From NCBI RefSeq assembly GCF_050003625.1, contig NC_134401.1, forward strand, positions 66,909,629-66,973,628: 64,000 nucleotides of DNA, given 5' to 3'. The first letter of the stretch is position 1. Every line of letters starts with the position of its first letter. The notes under the pieces are model-generated. The model was not told the DNA's origin. It saw only the letters and a list, made by a program, of their open reading frames with translations, and ran no database searches. The translations under genes and the position numbers were made by a program. This document shows, in pieces, positions 54,836 to 64,000 of the stretch. Source of the DNA: Haematobia irritans (lineage: Eukaryota > Arthropoda > Insecta > Diptera > Muscidae).

Positions 54836-56497
54836 GGTTAGGTTAGGTTAAAGTGGCAGCCCGATTAAGATTCAGGCTCACTTAGACTATTCAGTCCATT
54901 GTGATACCACATTAACTAAAAGTACCTATTACATATGGGCACTTCTAGTTGTAACCGCTGAACCTTCTTGATTATTTTTCATTGTTGAACCAACCAGATT
55001 GTTCCAAAAATATTAGCAGACTGCTTAAGTTAACGTTTTCCAGATCCGCCAGTAATCTGAAGCTATATGCTCCTAAAAGTTGCTTGCGCTTTACACAAAG
55101 TGCAGGCCACTCACACAAGAGGTGTTTAATTGATTCTTTTTCCTCCGTATCATGACAGCTCACACAATAGTCATTATACTTCGCGCCAATAGTTTTTGCA
55201 AAATCGCCTATCAGGCAGCGACCCGTTATAGCAGATATCAGGAGTGATATCTAACGTCTCGAGAACATTAGCATATCTAGTGTGCGGTTTAAGTTGAAAT
55301 GGGGCCATATTTGCTTGGTGTCGTTACAACCCTTGCAATTCTCCCGTCGAACATTTGCCATCATAACAGCCTTCTCACGCAGCATGAGCTTGCAGGTAGC
55401 TAGGGGCATACCAACAAATTGTAGTTCCCCTGGAATATGTAAGGTAGTCCCTAGCCTTGCCAACTCATCCGCTTCGCAGTTCCCCGGTATGTTCCTATGG
55501 CCAGGCACCCATATTAGGTGAATATTGTACTGCTCAGCCATCTCATTGAGAGATTTGCGGCATTCGATGGCCGTTTTCGAGTTGAGGAACACAGAGTCCA
55601 AGGATTTTATTGCAGGTTGACTGTCTGAGTCTGTCTTAGAATACACTCCGAACCCCACTTGTCCATCCAATTTGGAGCCATCAGTGTAGAAATCTATATA
55701 TTCTTTATTCCCCGGGGTCTGTGTGCACCACGCCTCACTGTTGGGGATTAGAGTATCAAACTTTTTGTCGAAAAGTGGACTCGCCAAAGTGTAAACCACT
55801 ACGTTAGGCACATCTGGCATTATTTTGAGGACAGAACTGTGACCGTAACCTTTTTCCGACCACAGCGATAGTTCGCGCAACCGCACAGCCGTTGTTGCAG
55901 CTGACTGTTTGGCCAAAATGTCTAAAGGCAATAGATACAGCATGACATTAAGGGAATTTGTTCCTGTCTTGCTGAATGCGCCTGAAATACACAAACACGC
56001 CATACCCCGAACTTTATCTAAACAAGTCGGTTTCTGAAGTGCCGGTCACCAGACTACAACACCATATAGCATTATAGGTCTAACCACTGCCGTGTATAGC
56101 CAATTCACAATTTTTGGTTTTAGTCCCCACTTTTTTCCTATTGCCTTTTTGCAATACAGTTGCCTTTCTCGCCCTTTCTTCAATATTAAGCTTAAAGTTA
56201 AGCTTCCTGTCCAAAATAACGCCAAGGTATTTTGCACACTCACCAAAGGGAGTTTTGCGATCTTTGCAGTACATGACTAATTCTGTCTTTGCAGGATTTA
56301 CCCCAAGACCATTGTCTTTCGCCCATTTCTCAGTCATCCGGAGGGCCCTCTGAATAATATCTCTGATTGTGGATGGGAATTTTCCCCTGATTGCCAGAGC
56401 CACATCATCTGCGTATGCCACCACTTTTATCCTTTCTTTTTCTAGAGTAACCAGAAGGCTATTTATAGCAACATTCCAAAGAAGAGGTGATAGAACT
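54836..56497 (-). pseudogene. RNase H LINE copy 2, 5'-truncated, inserted in the LTR
   Basis: On the minus strand the copy starts inside RT motif B (VLSPLLWNVAIN), has VAYADDVALAI, the thumb with a deletion after ERARKA, then RNase H and the Cys/His end SCHDTEEKESIKHLLCE. In RNase H, about 46 residues between FGVYSK and DSDSQPAIK are missing, including the catalytic Glu. The 3' end has TTAGG units at 54836. Compared with the solo LTR (GATTAACAAAGGCACGAATG), the target has lost seven bases (ACAAAGG) instead of being duplicated, and three extra bases lie at 56498-56500. Confidence 0.9.
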
Positions 56498-57261
56498 CTG
56501 CACGAATGTACAATTATTCTCCAATAAAAATAAACAATTCATAAAAGATAAGTATCTAATCAAAACAATTGAAATTCATAAGCAAATAATATTTCGTCAG
56601 GACCTCACGAATTCCATTCCTCGGTCTAATGTCTTTCTGTCCGTCCGTCTAGAACACTTAAGTATTAGTAACGTCAAAATATAACTTCCGTAAATAAAAA
56701 ATACAACTTTTTATGTAGCTCATGTTTCACAGTTTTTAGTGTTTTTACGAGGACAAACATTAAGTGCGGCAAAAGTGGACCCACATTTCCAGTCCTATTA
56801 ACTCTAACTTAGTCCTAGGCATAAACACTACTTATAATGCCCAAGTCAGGCGCAACAAAACAAATCCGCGCTAATGAATACCCCCTTTTACTAACACACG
56901 ACACTGGCATAAATCAAAACTTTAATAGATATTTTTATTTTATTTGCAGAAGTTCCTGTCTATGTCTGTCCGTCAGTCTAAGTCAAACAAATGTACGAGT
57001 ATTCAGACAAAACAGAGGTACCTGAGGCGTTGTGGGTTGACCAGCGCTAATTACAACCGCATTGAAGACGACAAGCTATGCAGCAGCCAAAATCAGCAAA
57101 ATTCTTGGAGTGCAGCAAATATTCGCAAGCTGGGAAAGTTTGGAGTCGATGTCAAACGTAATATGGCAGTGGAGTTGGACAACCGCAGGCAAGTAGTCTT
57201 TACTCAATGTTCTTTTTATGACTTCTAATTTTATTTATTTATTGATTGATTTCACTAATGA

Positions 57262-57868
57262 TTCACGTTACCTTTTAATTTTGGTACCGCTTTGTATTAA
57301 ATCATTTACATCCGGTATTATTGTGGTATTAACTATCTCAAACCCGTAACGCATGATATGTAGACGTTGCGACCAATTTTAATTGGTCGCCTTGGTAGTT
57401 TAGTTTTTTTTCATGCGGCTTGTAAATAACTATAGTTTGGGATAAGATGACGAAAATTAAATGAATTCAGTGAATATAGCGAAGTACATGGAGCTGAATT
57501 GGGAGAAAAACTTTGTACGGAGAAATGACTTGAGGGATGCAGTGCCTGAATTGCGACATGGAGCTAAATTAGGAGAAAAACTTTGCATGGATAAATGATT
57601 AGGTTTTGTATGTATGTTATGTATTAAATGAAGTACGTCACAAAGACAGTTTACTTGTGTTTTATTAAACTAAATATTAATTAACCAATACCATTTAGGT
57701 ATTATTTGGTAATACCGCACTGTTTATACATCAATACCATTATGGTATAAATAATAGTACCGCTTAGGTATTATTTTCAATACCGTATTGGTACTTTCAG
57801 AATACCGCATGGTATTTTCATGCTTTGAGCCCTTATGGTAATAATTTTTCTATGGGAGTTGTAATATT
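57262..57868. other. block in the 5' LTR absent from the solo LTR
   Basis: About 607 bp stand where the solo LTR has about 145 bp of other sequence. The block contains two direct copies of GGAGCTGAATTGGGAGAAAA-like text (57490 and 57560) and many words of the type GGTATTATTTGGTAATACCG that pair with each other. It resembles a MITE with palindromic ends, but no target duplication is clear. Confidence 0.5.
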
Positions 57869-58389
57869 GTTCCATAGTTTATTTTTTGCTAATACGCTTC
57901 CAAACAAAATCGTTTTATATTATTGTTTATATATAATTGTTTGTGTTTATATCTTTGCTCATATTATTATGTAGATAAATTTATTCAATAAAATGCAAGC
58001 AACATCACACAAACTCAGAATAATCTGACGCTTCAAAATCCAAAAACCTCCATCATTGACGCTGCATTCGCCATCATCCTCTCCACTTCCCAGCCATCGC
58101 GAAATTTGATTCCAATCCCCAACAAAAACATATGTTTGTTTTTGCCAGGGATGGATAACTATATTTATCATACGCCCCCTTCTCTCCACAAATAGATGGC
58201 GCTAAAATCCATAAACATGAAAACAATATTCGGGCGCACATGACAAATTCCACGCTGGGTTACCGGAAAGGAAATCGAAAGATGTAGAGATGAACTCTAG
58301 GGGTAGAGATTTTATACAACTGTGCTACGAAAATGGCTTAGTTATTGCAAATGGTATGACGAATGGAGACGAAATGGTGAGTTTACCTA

Positions 58390-58721
58390 CCATTGACCAA
58401 TTAAAATAGAGACATACCTTGATAATTCACCATGGTTTTGTTTATTTGCAGTGCGCAGTCAAGTGACTCAATTTCTTTTTGGAAAACGAAAATTACCGTA
58501 GAAATTAGTCAATTTACATTACAAAAAAGGTGTGAACGTATAGAATTTTGCATGTTTTTCCAATATTTGGTGTTTCATCAAAAGAACAAAGGAAAGAAAA
58601 CAAATTAAAGCCAAATTTAAAAATCACTTAATTGCAGACGAAAAAGAGCTATCTACGGTGTGCAGACAAACTACAGCGCTGTGAATTCACTTGAGATGTC
58701 TATACCTTAATTGGTCTATGG
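58390..58721. mobile_element. 332-bp MITE with TA duplication in the endonuclease
   Basis: Ends CCATTGACCAATTAAAATAG and, inverted, CCATAGACCAATTAAGGTAT, with TA on both sides (58388-58389 and 58722-58723). Removing it restores a continuous endonuclease reading frame across the site. Tc1/mariner-type by its TA duplication. Confidence 0.85.
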
Positions 58722-58917
58722 TACCTACATCAGTACAGCTGGGCATTCTGTCAATGATATTTGTGCACTGTCTCAAGAATTACTCGCACAAATCGACACG
58801 TTTAAAGTAGATAGCCAAACATGGTCAGATCATATGCCGATTACCTTAGCCATGGTCTTCACTCGGACCAGTAGCTCAAATAAAAATGTTTTGCTACAGT
58901 GGAACCAAAACAAAATT

Positions 58918-59057
58918 ACAGCCAATTTCTCATATCCGAAACGAACGCTTTCGTTCGACTGAAATGTCAAAACCAGCTGATTTCCTTTATAAATTCAGCT
59001 GTTTTGGGCACCACAGACGAACGAAAGCATTCGTTTCGGATATGAGAAATTGGCTGT
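58918..59057. mobile_element. 140-bp palindromic MITE
   Basis: Arms starting ACAGCCAATTTCTCATATCC extend about 40 bp on each side and differ at one position, with about 60 bp between. It interrupts the LINE linker. The arms would form a long hairpin. Target duplication is not clear (ATT on the left, TAA on the right). Confidence 0.8.
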
Positions 59058-59285
59058 TAATCAATACAACACCAAGATGCGGGAAGCTTTGGAAGGCCAG
59101 TTAACTACAAGACAACCCGTACCACTTAATTTTGAAATTATTGCGGGAATAATAAGATAAGCAAATAATCTTTGCTCTGCACCAAGTACTAGTTTCTCAA
59201 AAAGCAAAAATGGTTTGATTTCAACTGCTTCAAAGCCAGAGAAGCATCTTTCAAAAGTTTTAGAAAATATCGAAGGGAAAGGACA

Positions 59286-60815
59286 TTGGAAAATAGGTCT
59301 AGGTACTTAAATCTAAATCGCAAATATAAAAAGATATGTATCAAATCGAATGCGAAATACCAGTTCAATATCGAAAGAAAAATCGATAATGTGCGAGATT
59401 CCAAAGACTGCTGGAAAATTGTAAGAGAAATACGAAATGAGGATGCAATAAATAACATAGAAGTGACTATGGAAGACTTGAAACACCACTTTTTCCAGTT
59501 ACTTAACCAACCCCTGTTGTCACCTGATTTTCATTACGCACACATGCTTTTATTTGATGAAGATTTGGATGGAGAAATAACGCTCCGTGAAGTTAAGGAA
59601 ACTCTTGCAAAGACTAAGGTTAATAAGGCTCCTGGAGAAGACCGTATACCATACGAATTTTATAAATATGCCCCGCATGAGCTCCTACTGCAAATTGCGA
59701 TATCTTGTAATTATATACTTGAGAATGGGGAAGTAGACAATTCATTCTGCAAGAGCATTATATACCCTATATTCAAGAAAGGCGAAAAATCACAGCCAAA
59801 TAATTACCGTGGAATTTCGTTTATGAATTGTCTTCCCAAAGTTATGATGGGAATTGTATCACAGAGATTAACGGATTGGGTTGAGAAACACGACAAATTA
59901 AACGAATTTCAAGCAGGCTTTCGCAGAAATTACTCCACATCTGACAATATTTTCTCGCTAACGTCGGTCATTCACCTAAACTGGAATAGAAAAAGGAAAA
60001 CGTACGCATTCTTTGTCGATTTCAAAGCTGCTTTTGATAAGGTATCTCGAAGTGCAATGATGTATAAGCTGCATAGCATTGGTGTATCGACAAAAATAGT
60101 CCGATTTATCGAAAGGGTGTAAGAGAAGACTATATTTTCCGTGTGGACAGGCACAGAATTGTCAGAAGAATTTTCTACAAAAACAGGAGTGAAGCAAGGA
60201 TGCCTACTTTCACCACTTTTATTTGCTCTGTACCTAGATGATCTTTATGAATGGCTTGGGGGTGGCACTAACGTGGAAGGTTTGAATATACGCCTTTTGC
60301 TTTATGCTGATGACATTGTCCTGTTGGCGAATGATGTTCATATACTTCAACGGATGATTAATAGACTGGAAGAATATTGCAATTTGTGGAATATGGAGGT
60401 TAATATGAGTAAATCCCAAATTATGGTATTCAGGAAAGATGGCAAAATATCAAAATATGAACAGTGGTATTATAAAGGCGAACAAAATAAGGTCACATCT
60501 GAATACTGCTACCTTGGGTTGACTTTGACACCGAAACTATCCTTCACCAAAAACGTCGTAGCTAGAAATCAAGCGGCAAAGAATAGCATTAATTGCACAT
60601 GGGAAAGTTTTCTAAATAAGCCCAATGTGTCAGTAAACTCTAAATGGAAATTATTTTTGGCGGTTTGCAGAGCGATACAAAGTTACTGGTCGCAAATTTG
60701 GGGTTATTCCAACTTTGAGGAAGTCGACAGACTTGTTCTATACTTTTTGAAACAAAAATCCTTAGATTGCCAAAATGTACGCCAACATATGTACTCATGC
60801 TGGAAACTGGTATAG
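59286..60815 (+). pseudogene. LINE reverse transcriptase with one stop
   Basis: One frame, broken only by TAA at 60120-60122 (IERV*EKTIF), gives KAPGEDRIPYEFYK, IIYPIFKKGEKSQPNNYRGI, FQAGFRRNYSTSDNIFSL, motif A AFFVDFKAAFDKV, motif B TKTGVKQGCLLSPLLFALYL, the catalytic LLYADDIVLLA and thumb YCYLGLTLTPKLSF. The stop most simply replaces Tyr. After 60795 the frame shifts to GIENGHIFALGTHMKYLSRI. Otherwise the catalytic residues are intact, indicating a fairly young insertion. Confidence 0.9.
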
Positions 60816-60869
60816 AAAATGGGCACATATTTGCCTTGGGAACACATATGAAATATTTGTCCCGAATTA

Positions 60870-61441
60870 TTTTTGATTATAATGAAAAACGACTTCCTCA
60901 CCAACTTGCAAAAAAAGTATTATAAAGTGGAATATTTTGGGCAGAAGCCATAAATAATTTATTGCTGAAACGCTATGTTGGGAGAATGGAGATAAATTTG
61001 AAGTCTGACTGGATGCGTAGTAGTGAAATTTTGCTGTACAATATGCGATTAGAATATCTTAACAATTGTAATAGGCAAGCAAGAGAAACTCGAAGGTTTT
61101 ATAAAAAATTAAACCCTTTAAATGCCCAGTTTTATATAAATGAGCATCTTTCTCAGGAAGAAATTATGTTGATCTTCAAAGCAAGAAGTGACCTGATTCA
61201 ATTGAATGGCAATATATTTCAACAGACCGTAAACCGCCAATGTTCTATGTGCAATATGCTTGAAACTGAAAACTTACAACATTTCCTAGGCCATTATCCT
61301 GCATTAAAAGAATTTAGACTCATCTACTTTAAAAAGGTTTTGCTTACTGAAAATGATCTAATTTATGCTTTAGATGGTTTCGACGTAGTGGAGATTCTCA
61401 GAAGCGCCCCCAAATTCAAAGACTGGGTTGTTATAGTTTGA
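60870..61441 (+). pseudogene. C-terminal region of the LINE ORF with damaged Cys/His knuckle
   Basis: The open part from 60962 ends in TGA at 61441. It contains CSMCNMLETENLQHFLGHYP, where the expected pattern is C-x2-C-x8-H-x4-C; the last Cys appears as Tyr (or the residue before it). The preceding frame breaks at about 60920-60930. The 3' end of the element is probably near 61500, in a T-rich stretch. Confidence 0.75.
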
Positions 61442-61706
61442 AGTTTCTTATTAAATTGTTATATGAATAATTTTTTTTTTTATGAAAATATAAATTTTTG
61501 AACGATTTTTTTGATTTTAGGGAATACTTTTAATTAACTAACTTTTCTTTGACTGAAAACTAACTAACTTTAAATTAACGTATTGGTAACTAACTTAAAG
61601 CTAATTGAAAGTAGTACAGAGTTGGACAATTGACTACTTCCTATGACATCGCCTTGTTAAAATAGTTGAATCAATATAAATTTAATCCGAATGTCACCCA
61701 CTACTA

Positions 61707-62635
61707 AAGGGTGATTTGTTAAGAGCTTGATAACTTTTTTTTTTTAAAAAAACGCATAAAATTTGCAAAATCTCATCGGTTCTTTATTTGAAAAGTTAGA
61801 TTGGTCCATGACATTTACTTTTTGAAGATAATTTCATTTAAATCTTGACCGCGGCTGCGTCTTAGGTGGTCCATTCGGAAAGTCCAATTTTGGGCAACTT
61901 TTTCGAGCATTTCGGCCGGAATAGCCCGAATTTCTTCGGAAATGTTGTCTTCCAAAGCTGGAATAGTTGCTGGCTTATTTCTGTAGACTTTAGACTTGAC
62001 GTAGCCCCACAAAAAATAGTCTAAAGGCGTCAAATCGCATGATCTTGGTGGCCAACTTACCGGTCCATTTCTTGAGATGAATTGTTCTCCGAAGTTTTCC
62101 CTCAAAATGGCCATAGAATCGCGAGCTGTGTGGCATGTAGCGCCATCTTGTTGAAACCACATGTCAACCAAGTTCAGTTCTTCCATTTTTGGCAACAAAA
62201 AGTTTGTTAGCATCGAACGATAGCGATCGCCATTCACCGTAACGTTGCGTCCAACAGCATCTTTGAAAAAATACGGTCCAATGATTCCACCAGCGTACAA
62301 ACCACACCAAACAGTGCATTTTTCGGGATGCATGGGCAGTTCTTGAACGGCTTCTGGTTGCTCTTCACTCCAAATGCGGCAATTTTGCTTATTTACGTAG
62401 CCATTCAACCAGAAATGAGCCTCATCGCTGAACAAAATTTGTCGATAAAAAAGCGGATTTTCTGCCAACTTTTCTAGGGCCCATTCACTGAAAATTCGAC
62501 GTTGTGGCAGATCGTAAGTCTATTCATGATGAAATGTCAAAGCATACTGAGCATCTTTCTCTTTGACACCATGTCTGAAATCCCACGTGATCTGTCAAAT
62601 ACTAATGCATGAAAATCCAAACCTCAAAAGAATCA
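61707..62635 (-). mobile_element. mariner-type element (DD41D), copy 3, right end damaged
   Basis: The left end TA|AAGGGTGATTTGTTAAG is complete, but the right end stops at AAAGAATCA followed by TATATTAC, missing the terminal CCCTT. Otherwise near-identical to copies 1 and 2. The short loss at the end would prevent excision even if transposase were supplied. Confidence 0.92.
61815..62468 (-). pseudogene. mariner transposase, copy 3, frameshifted near the start
   Basis: From its first in-frame Met the frame is 217 codons and keeps the DD41D core (SDEAHFWLNG, QQDGATCHTA, DLTPLDYFLWG). The usual start MNRLTNEP is disrupted: the other copies read TTACTAACGAGCCACAACG where this one reads TTACGATCTGCCACAACG, one base shorter. 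It shares the N-terminal deletion. Near the end QDLNEI replaces QHLNEI. Confidence 0.9.
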
Positions 62636-62697
62636 TATATTACTTGAGAAATAGCTAGATTTCATTTAGTTTGAAGTTAACTGCATGTACGACTGGG

Positions 62698-63300
62698 AAG
62701 GCCTGGTTATGCATATAAAAATTTAGCGTAGCCGTAACATAACGGTAACGTATGATTTTTTTGCGATTAGCCAACTTAACAAAAACGTACCACTATCAAC
62801 AACTGGCAGAAAAAGTTTGTTTTTTTACATTTAAATGAATTTCACGAAAAATATTAATTTCTCAACGTCCATTTTAACCGAAAACAACACAATACTAAAT
62901 TTTTAATGAAATATATTTTCAAGCTAATCACATTTTTCATAGAGGACGCTTGTTTTTTGATCAGCTGATGACCTGGTTATGCATCTAAAAATGTAGCGTA
63001 GCAGTACAATAACGGCAACGTAAGATTTTTGGACGATTATCCAAATTGAAAAAACGTACCAAGAGCAGGTAGAAAAAAATTAATTTTTACACTTAAAATA
63101 AATTTTATGAACAATATTAAGTTCTCATAGTCAATTTTAACCGAAAACAACACAATAATAATTTTTATTGAAATGAATTTTCACGTTATTCAAATTTTTC
63201 TCTTTCAATCGATGACGCTTGTTTTTTGATCAGCTGACACGACAACGACACGTAAATTTTTGTTTTTTTTTTCTGATTTTTGGATGCATAACCAGACCTT
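62698..63300. mobile_element. 603-bp TIR element with internal 270-bp tandem duplication
   Basis: Ends AAGGCCTGGTTATGCAT and, inverted, AAGGTCTGGTTATGCAT define the element. Inside, CCTGGTTATGCAT recurs at 62702 and 62972, and the following 260 bp are collinear (GTAGCGTAG, AAAACGTACCA, CGAAAACAACACAATA, GCTTGTTTTTTGATCAGCTG). The left terminal repeat itself is therefore part of the duplicated unit. A TAA follows the right end but not the left. No coding capacity. Confidence 0.75.
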
Positions 63301-64000
63301 AAGTTTATCCGGACGACAGTGGTCGTGTCAAACATATCCCATATATTAGCCGCATTATAAGTTAAATCCGAAGGCATAATCGATACTGCTGCATGTTTAT
63401 GGGATCAATAACACATTTACCGATTATTTAGTCATCAACGAATTGTCGTATCGATTGGACACACTGTAATGCTATGTTCTCACCAACTCTTTTTCCTCAT
63501 TCGTTTTTCCAAAACATTTCACCGTTCACACCGGGTTGAGATGTTTTAGTTTGACAGTTACCATGGAAACTAGAAATTTACAATTGCTCGAAATTCACAT
63601 ATATGCATCCTATGTCTAAATAATTACCGCGAGCGCAAAGGGAAAAACAATTTCCAAATTAGGTGGGTTCACATTCTAAAATTGACGTGTTTTGGAGGAA
63701 AACTTGTGTTTTGAACTTGTTTTTTAGTATGGCGAAAACGACTCGTTTTGAAGTGCTTATAAAGGGAAAACATTTCAAACCACAAAGCATGATTGGTGAG
63801 AACACCTTATAAGATTCTTTACAAACACAGACATTTCGTCCGGAAAAACTTATAATCTTAATGCGGCTTGCAAACTATAAGTTTATCCGTATGACAGTGC
63901 ACTATGGGCGGAAATTGAAAATTTGCGGCAAAAATTATTTACAATCAAAATCAACAACAAAAAGGGAGTCAATCCCCCTTATTCCAGGTGCGTTACTATA
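63301..64000. other. no gene recognised
   Basis: The phrase AAGTTTATCCG-ACAGTG occurs at 63299 and 63889 in the same orientation, which may bound a repeat. No coding region is supported up to the window end. Confidence 0.4.

Larger units (their letters stand above)
53450..58245 (-). mobile_element. 5' LTR of the Gypsy element, carrying two insertions and a replaced block
   Basis: Starts TGTCACAGCCC and ends GCACATGACA on the plus strand, collinear with the solo LTR at 22993-25830. Next to its left border is the primer-binding site, so on the minus strand this is the 5' LTR. It contains a TIR element (53650-54514), a LINE copy (54836-56497) and an unrelated block (about 57262-57868). Removing these leaves about 1.8 kb. 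It keeps extra text lost from the solo LTR (CCGAACTATGTTGCCGGC at 53511) and lacks the TTAG and TAA insertions, so the two LTRs diverged independently. Confidence 0.85.
58260..59130 (+). pseudogene. APE endonuclease fragments of the LINE
   Basis: KSKDVEMNSRGRDFIQLCYE and IANGMTNGDEM (58275-58375) lead into a MITE, then YISTAGHSVNDICALSQELL and SDHMPITLAM (58725-58860), the latter with the conserved Asp-His of the active site. A second MITE follows at 58918. Linker text (KMREALEGQLTTRQPVPL) ends at about 59130. Confidence 0.75.
58246..61500 (+). mobile_element. EN-RT LINE without RNase H, with two MITE insertions
   Basis: The order is APE endonuclease (58250-59130, in pieces), reverse transcriptase (59286-60815) and a C-terminal Cys/His region (to 61441). 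It begins inside the endonuclease exactly at the LTR border, so one element truncated or interrupted the other; the missing 5' part was not found elsewhere in the window. It lacks RNase H. The clade is uncertain (I/Jockey-like group). Confidence 0.8.

Noticed and set aside
1..64000. CRISPR array, operons, phage or plasmid functions
   Set aside because: No regularly spaced short repeats with unique spacers, and all coding remnants are eukaryotic transposable elements.

Overview
This window looks like transposon-dense, AT-rich chromosomal DNA from an insect, most likely a higher (calyptrate or muscid-type) fly. The organism is an inference: it rests on the mix of BEL/Pao, Gypsy, Penelope, RNase H-bearing non-LTR elements, mariner elements and many MITEs, and on tandem-repeat styles I associate with muscid genomes. 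I found no convincing host protein-coding gene, no intact tRNA or rRNA gene, no CRISPR array and no bacterial-type operon. Almost every long open frame is transposon-derived or a chance frame inside a tandem repeat.

Layout. 1-26 kb: a decayed non-LTR RT (931-2095, minus), a pair of near-identical 976-bp non-autonomous elements in opposite orientation (2149-3125 and 10086-11060), many MITEs, a hAT-type element nested inside another MITE (13220-14091), a 153-bp-period tandem array (15975-17366), and a ~1.8 kb solo LTR (22993-25830) that has itself been hit by two elements. 26-31 kb: a second 153-bp array, a truncated RNase H LINE, and a Penelope-like element (RT plus GIY-YIG) followed by a hammerhead-ribozyme-like motif. 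31-37 kb: a nearly intact BEL/Pao gag-pol (31133-36487) with an N-terminal PHD finger and a single in-frame TGA. 37-42.5 kb: the longest copy of the RNase H LINE, interrupted by a MITE and by a mariner. 44.9-58.2 kb: a minus-strand Gypsy element with its 5' LTR at 53450-58245, a tRNA-Lys-like primer-binding site, a gag split by a 2.9 kb insertion and an RT domain that is mostly deleted. Its LTR is the same family as the solo LTR. 58.2-61.5 kb: an EN-RT LINE without RNase H, carrying two MITEs. 61.7-64 kb: a third mariner and a TIR element with an internal duplication.

How the parts relate. The region is best read as stratigraphy. Paired copies inside the window supply empty sites for several insertions (LTR versus LTR, LINE versus LINE), so target-site duplications can be read directly: TAA for one MITE group, TA for mariner and TIR elements, 8 bp for the hAT element, TTAG for a fold-back insertion, and 10 bp for the insertion in Gypsy gag. 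Three mariner copies share one N-terminal deletion, and two of them keep an uninterrupted 237-codon frame with a DD41D catalytic triad. Four tandem-repeat tracts of different sequence share a 153-bp unit and appear to descend from one ancestor.
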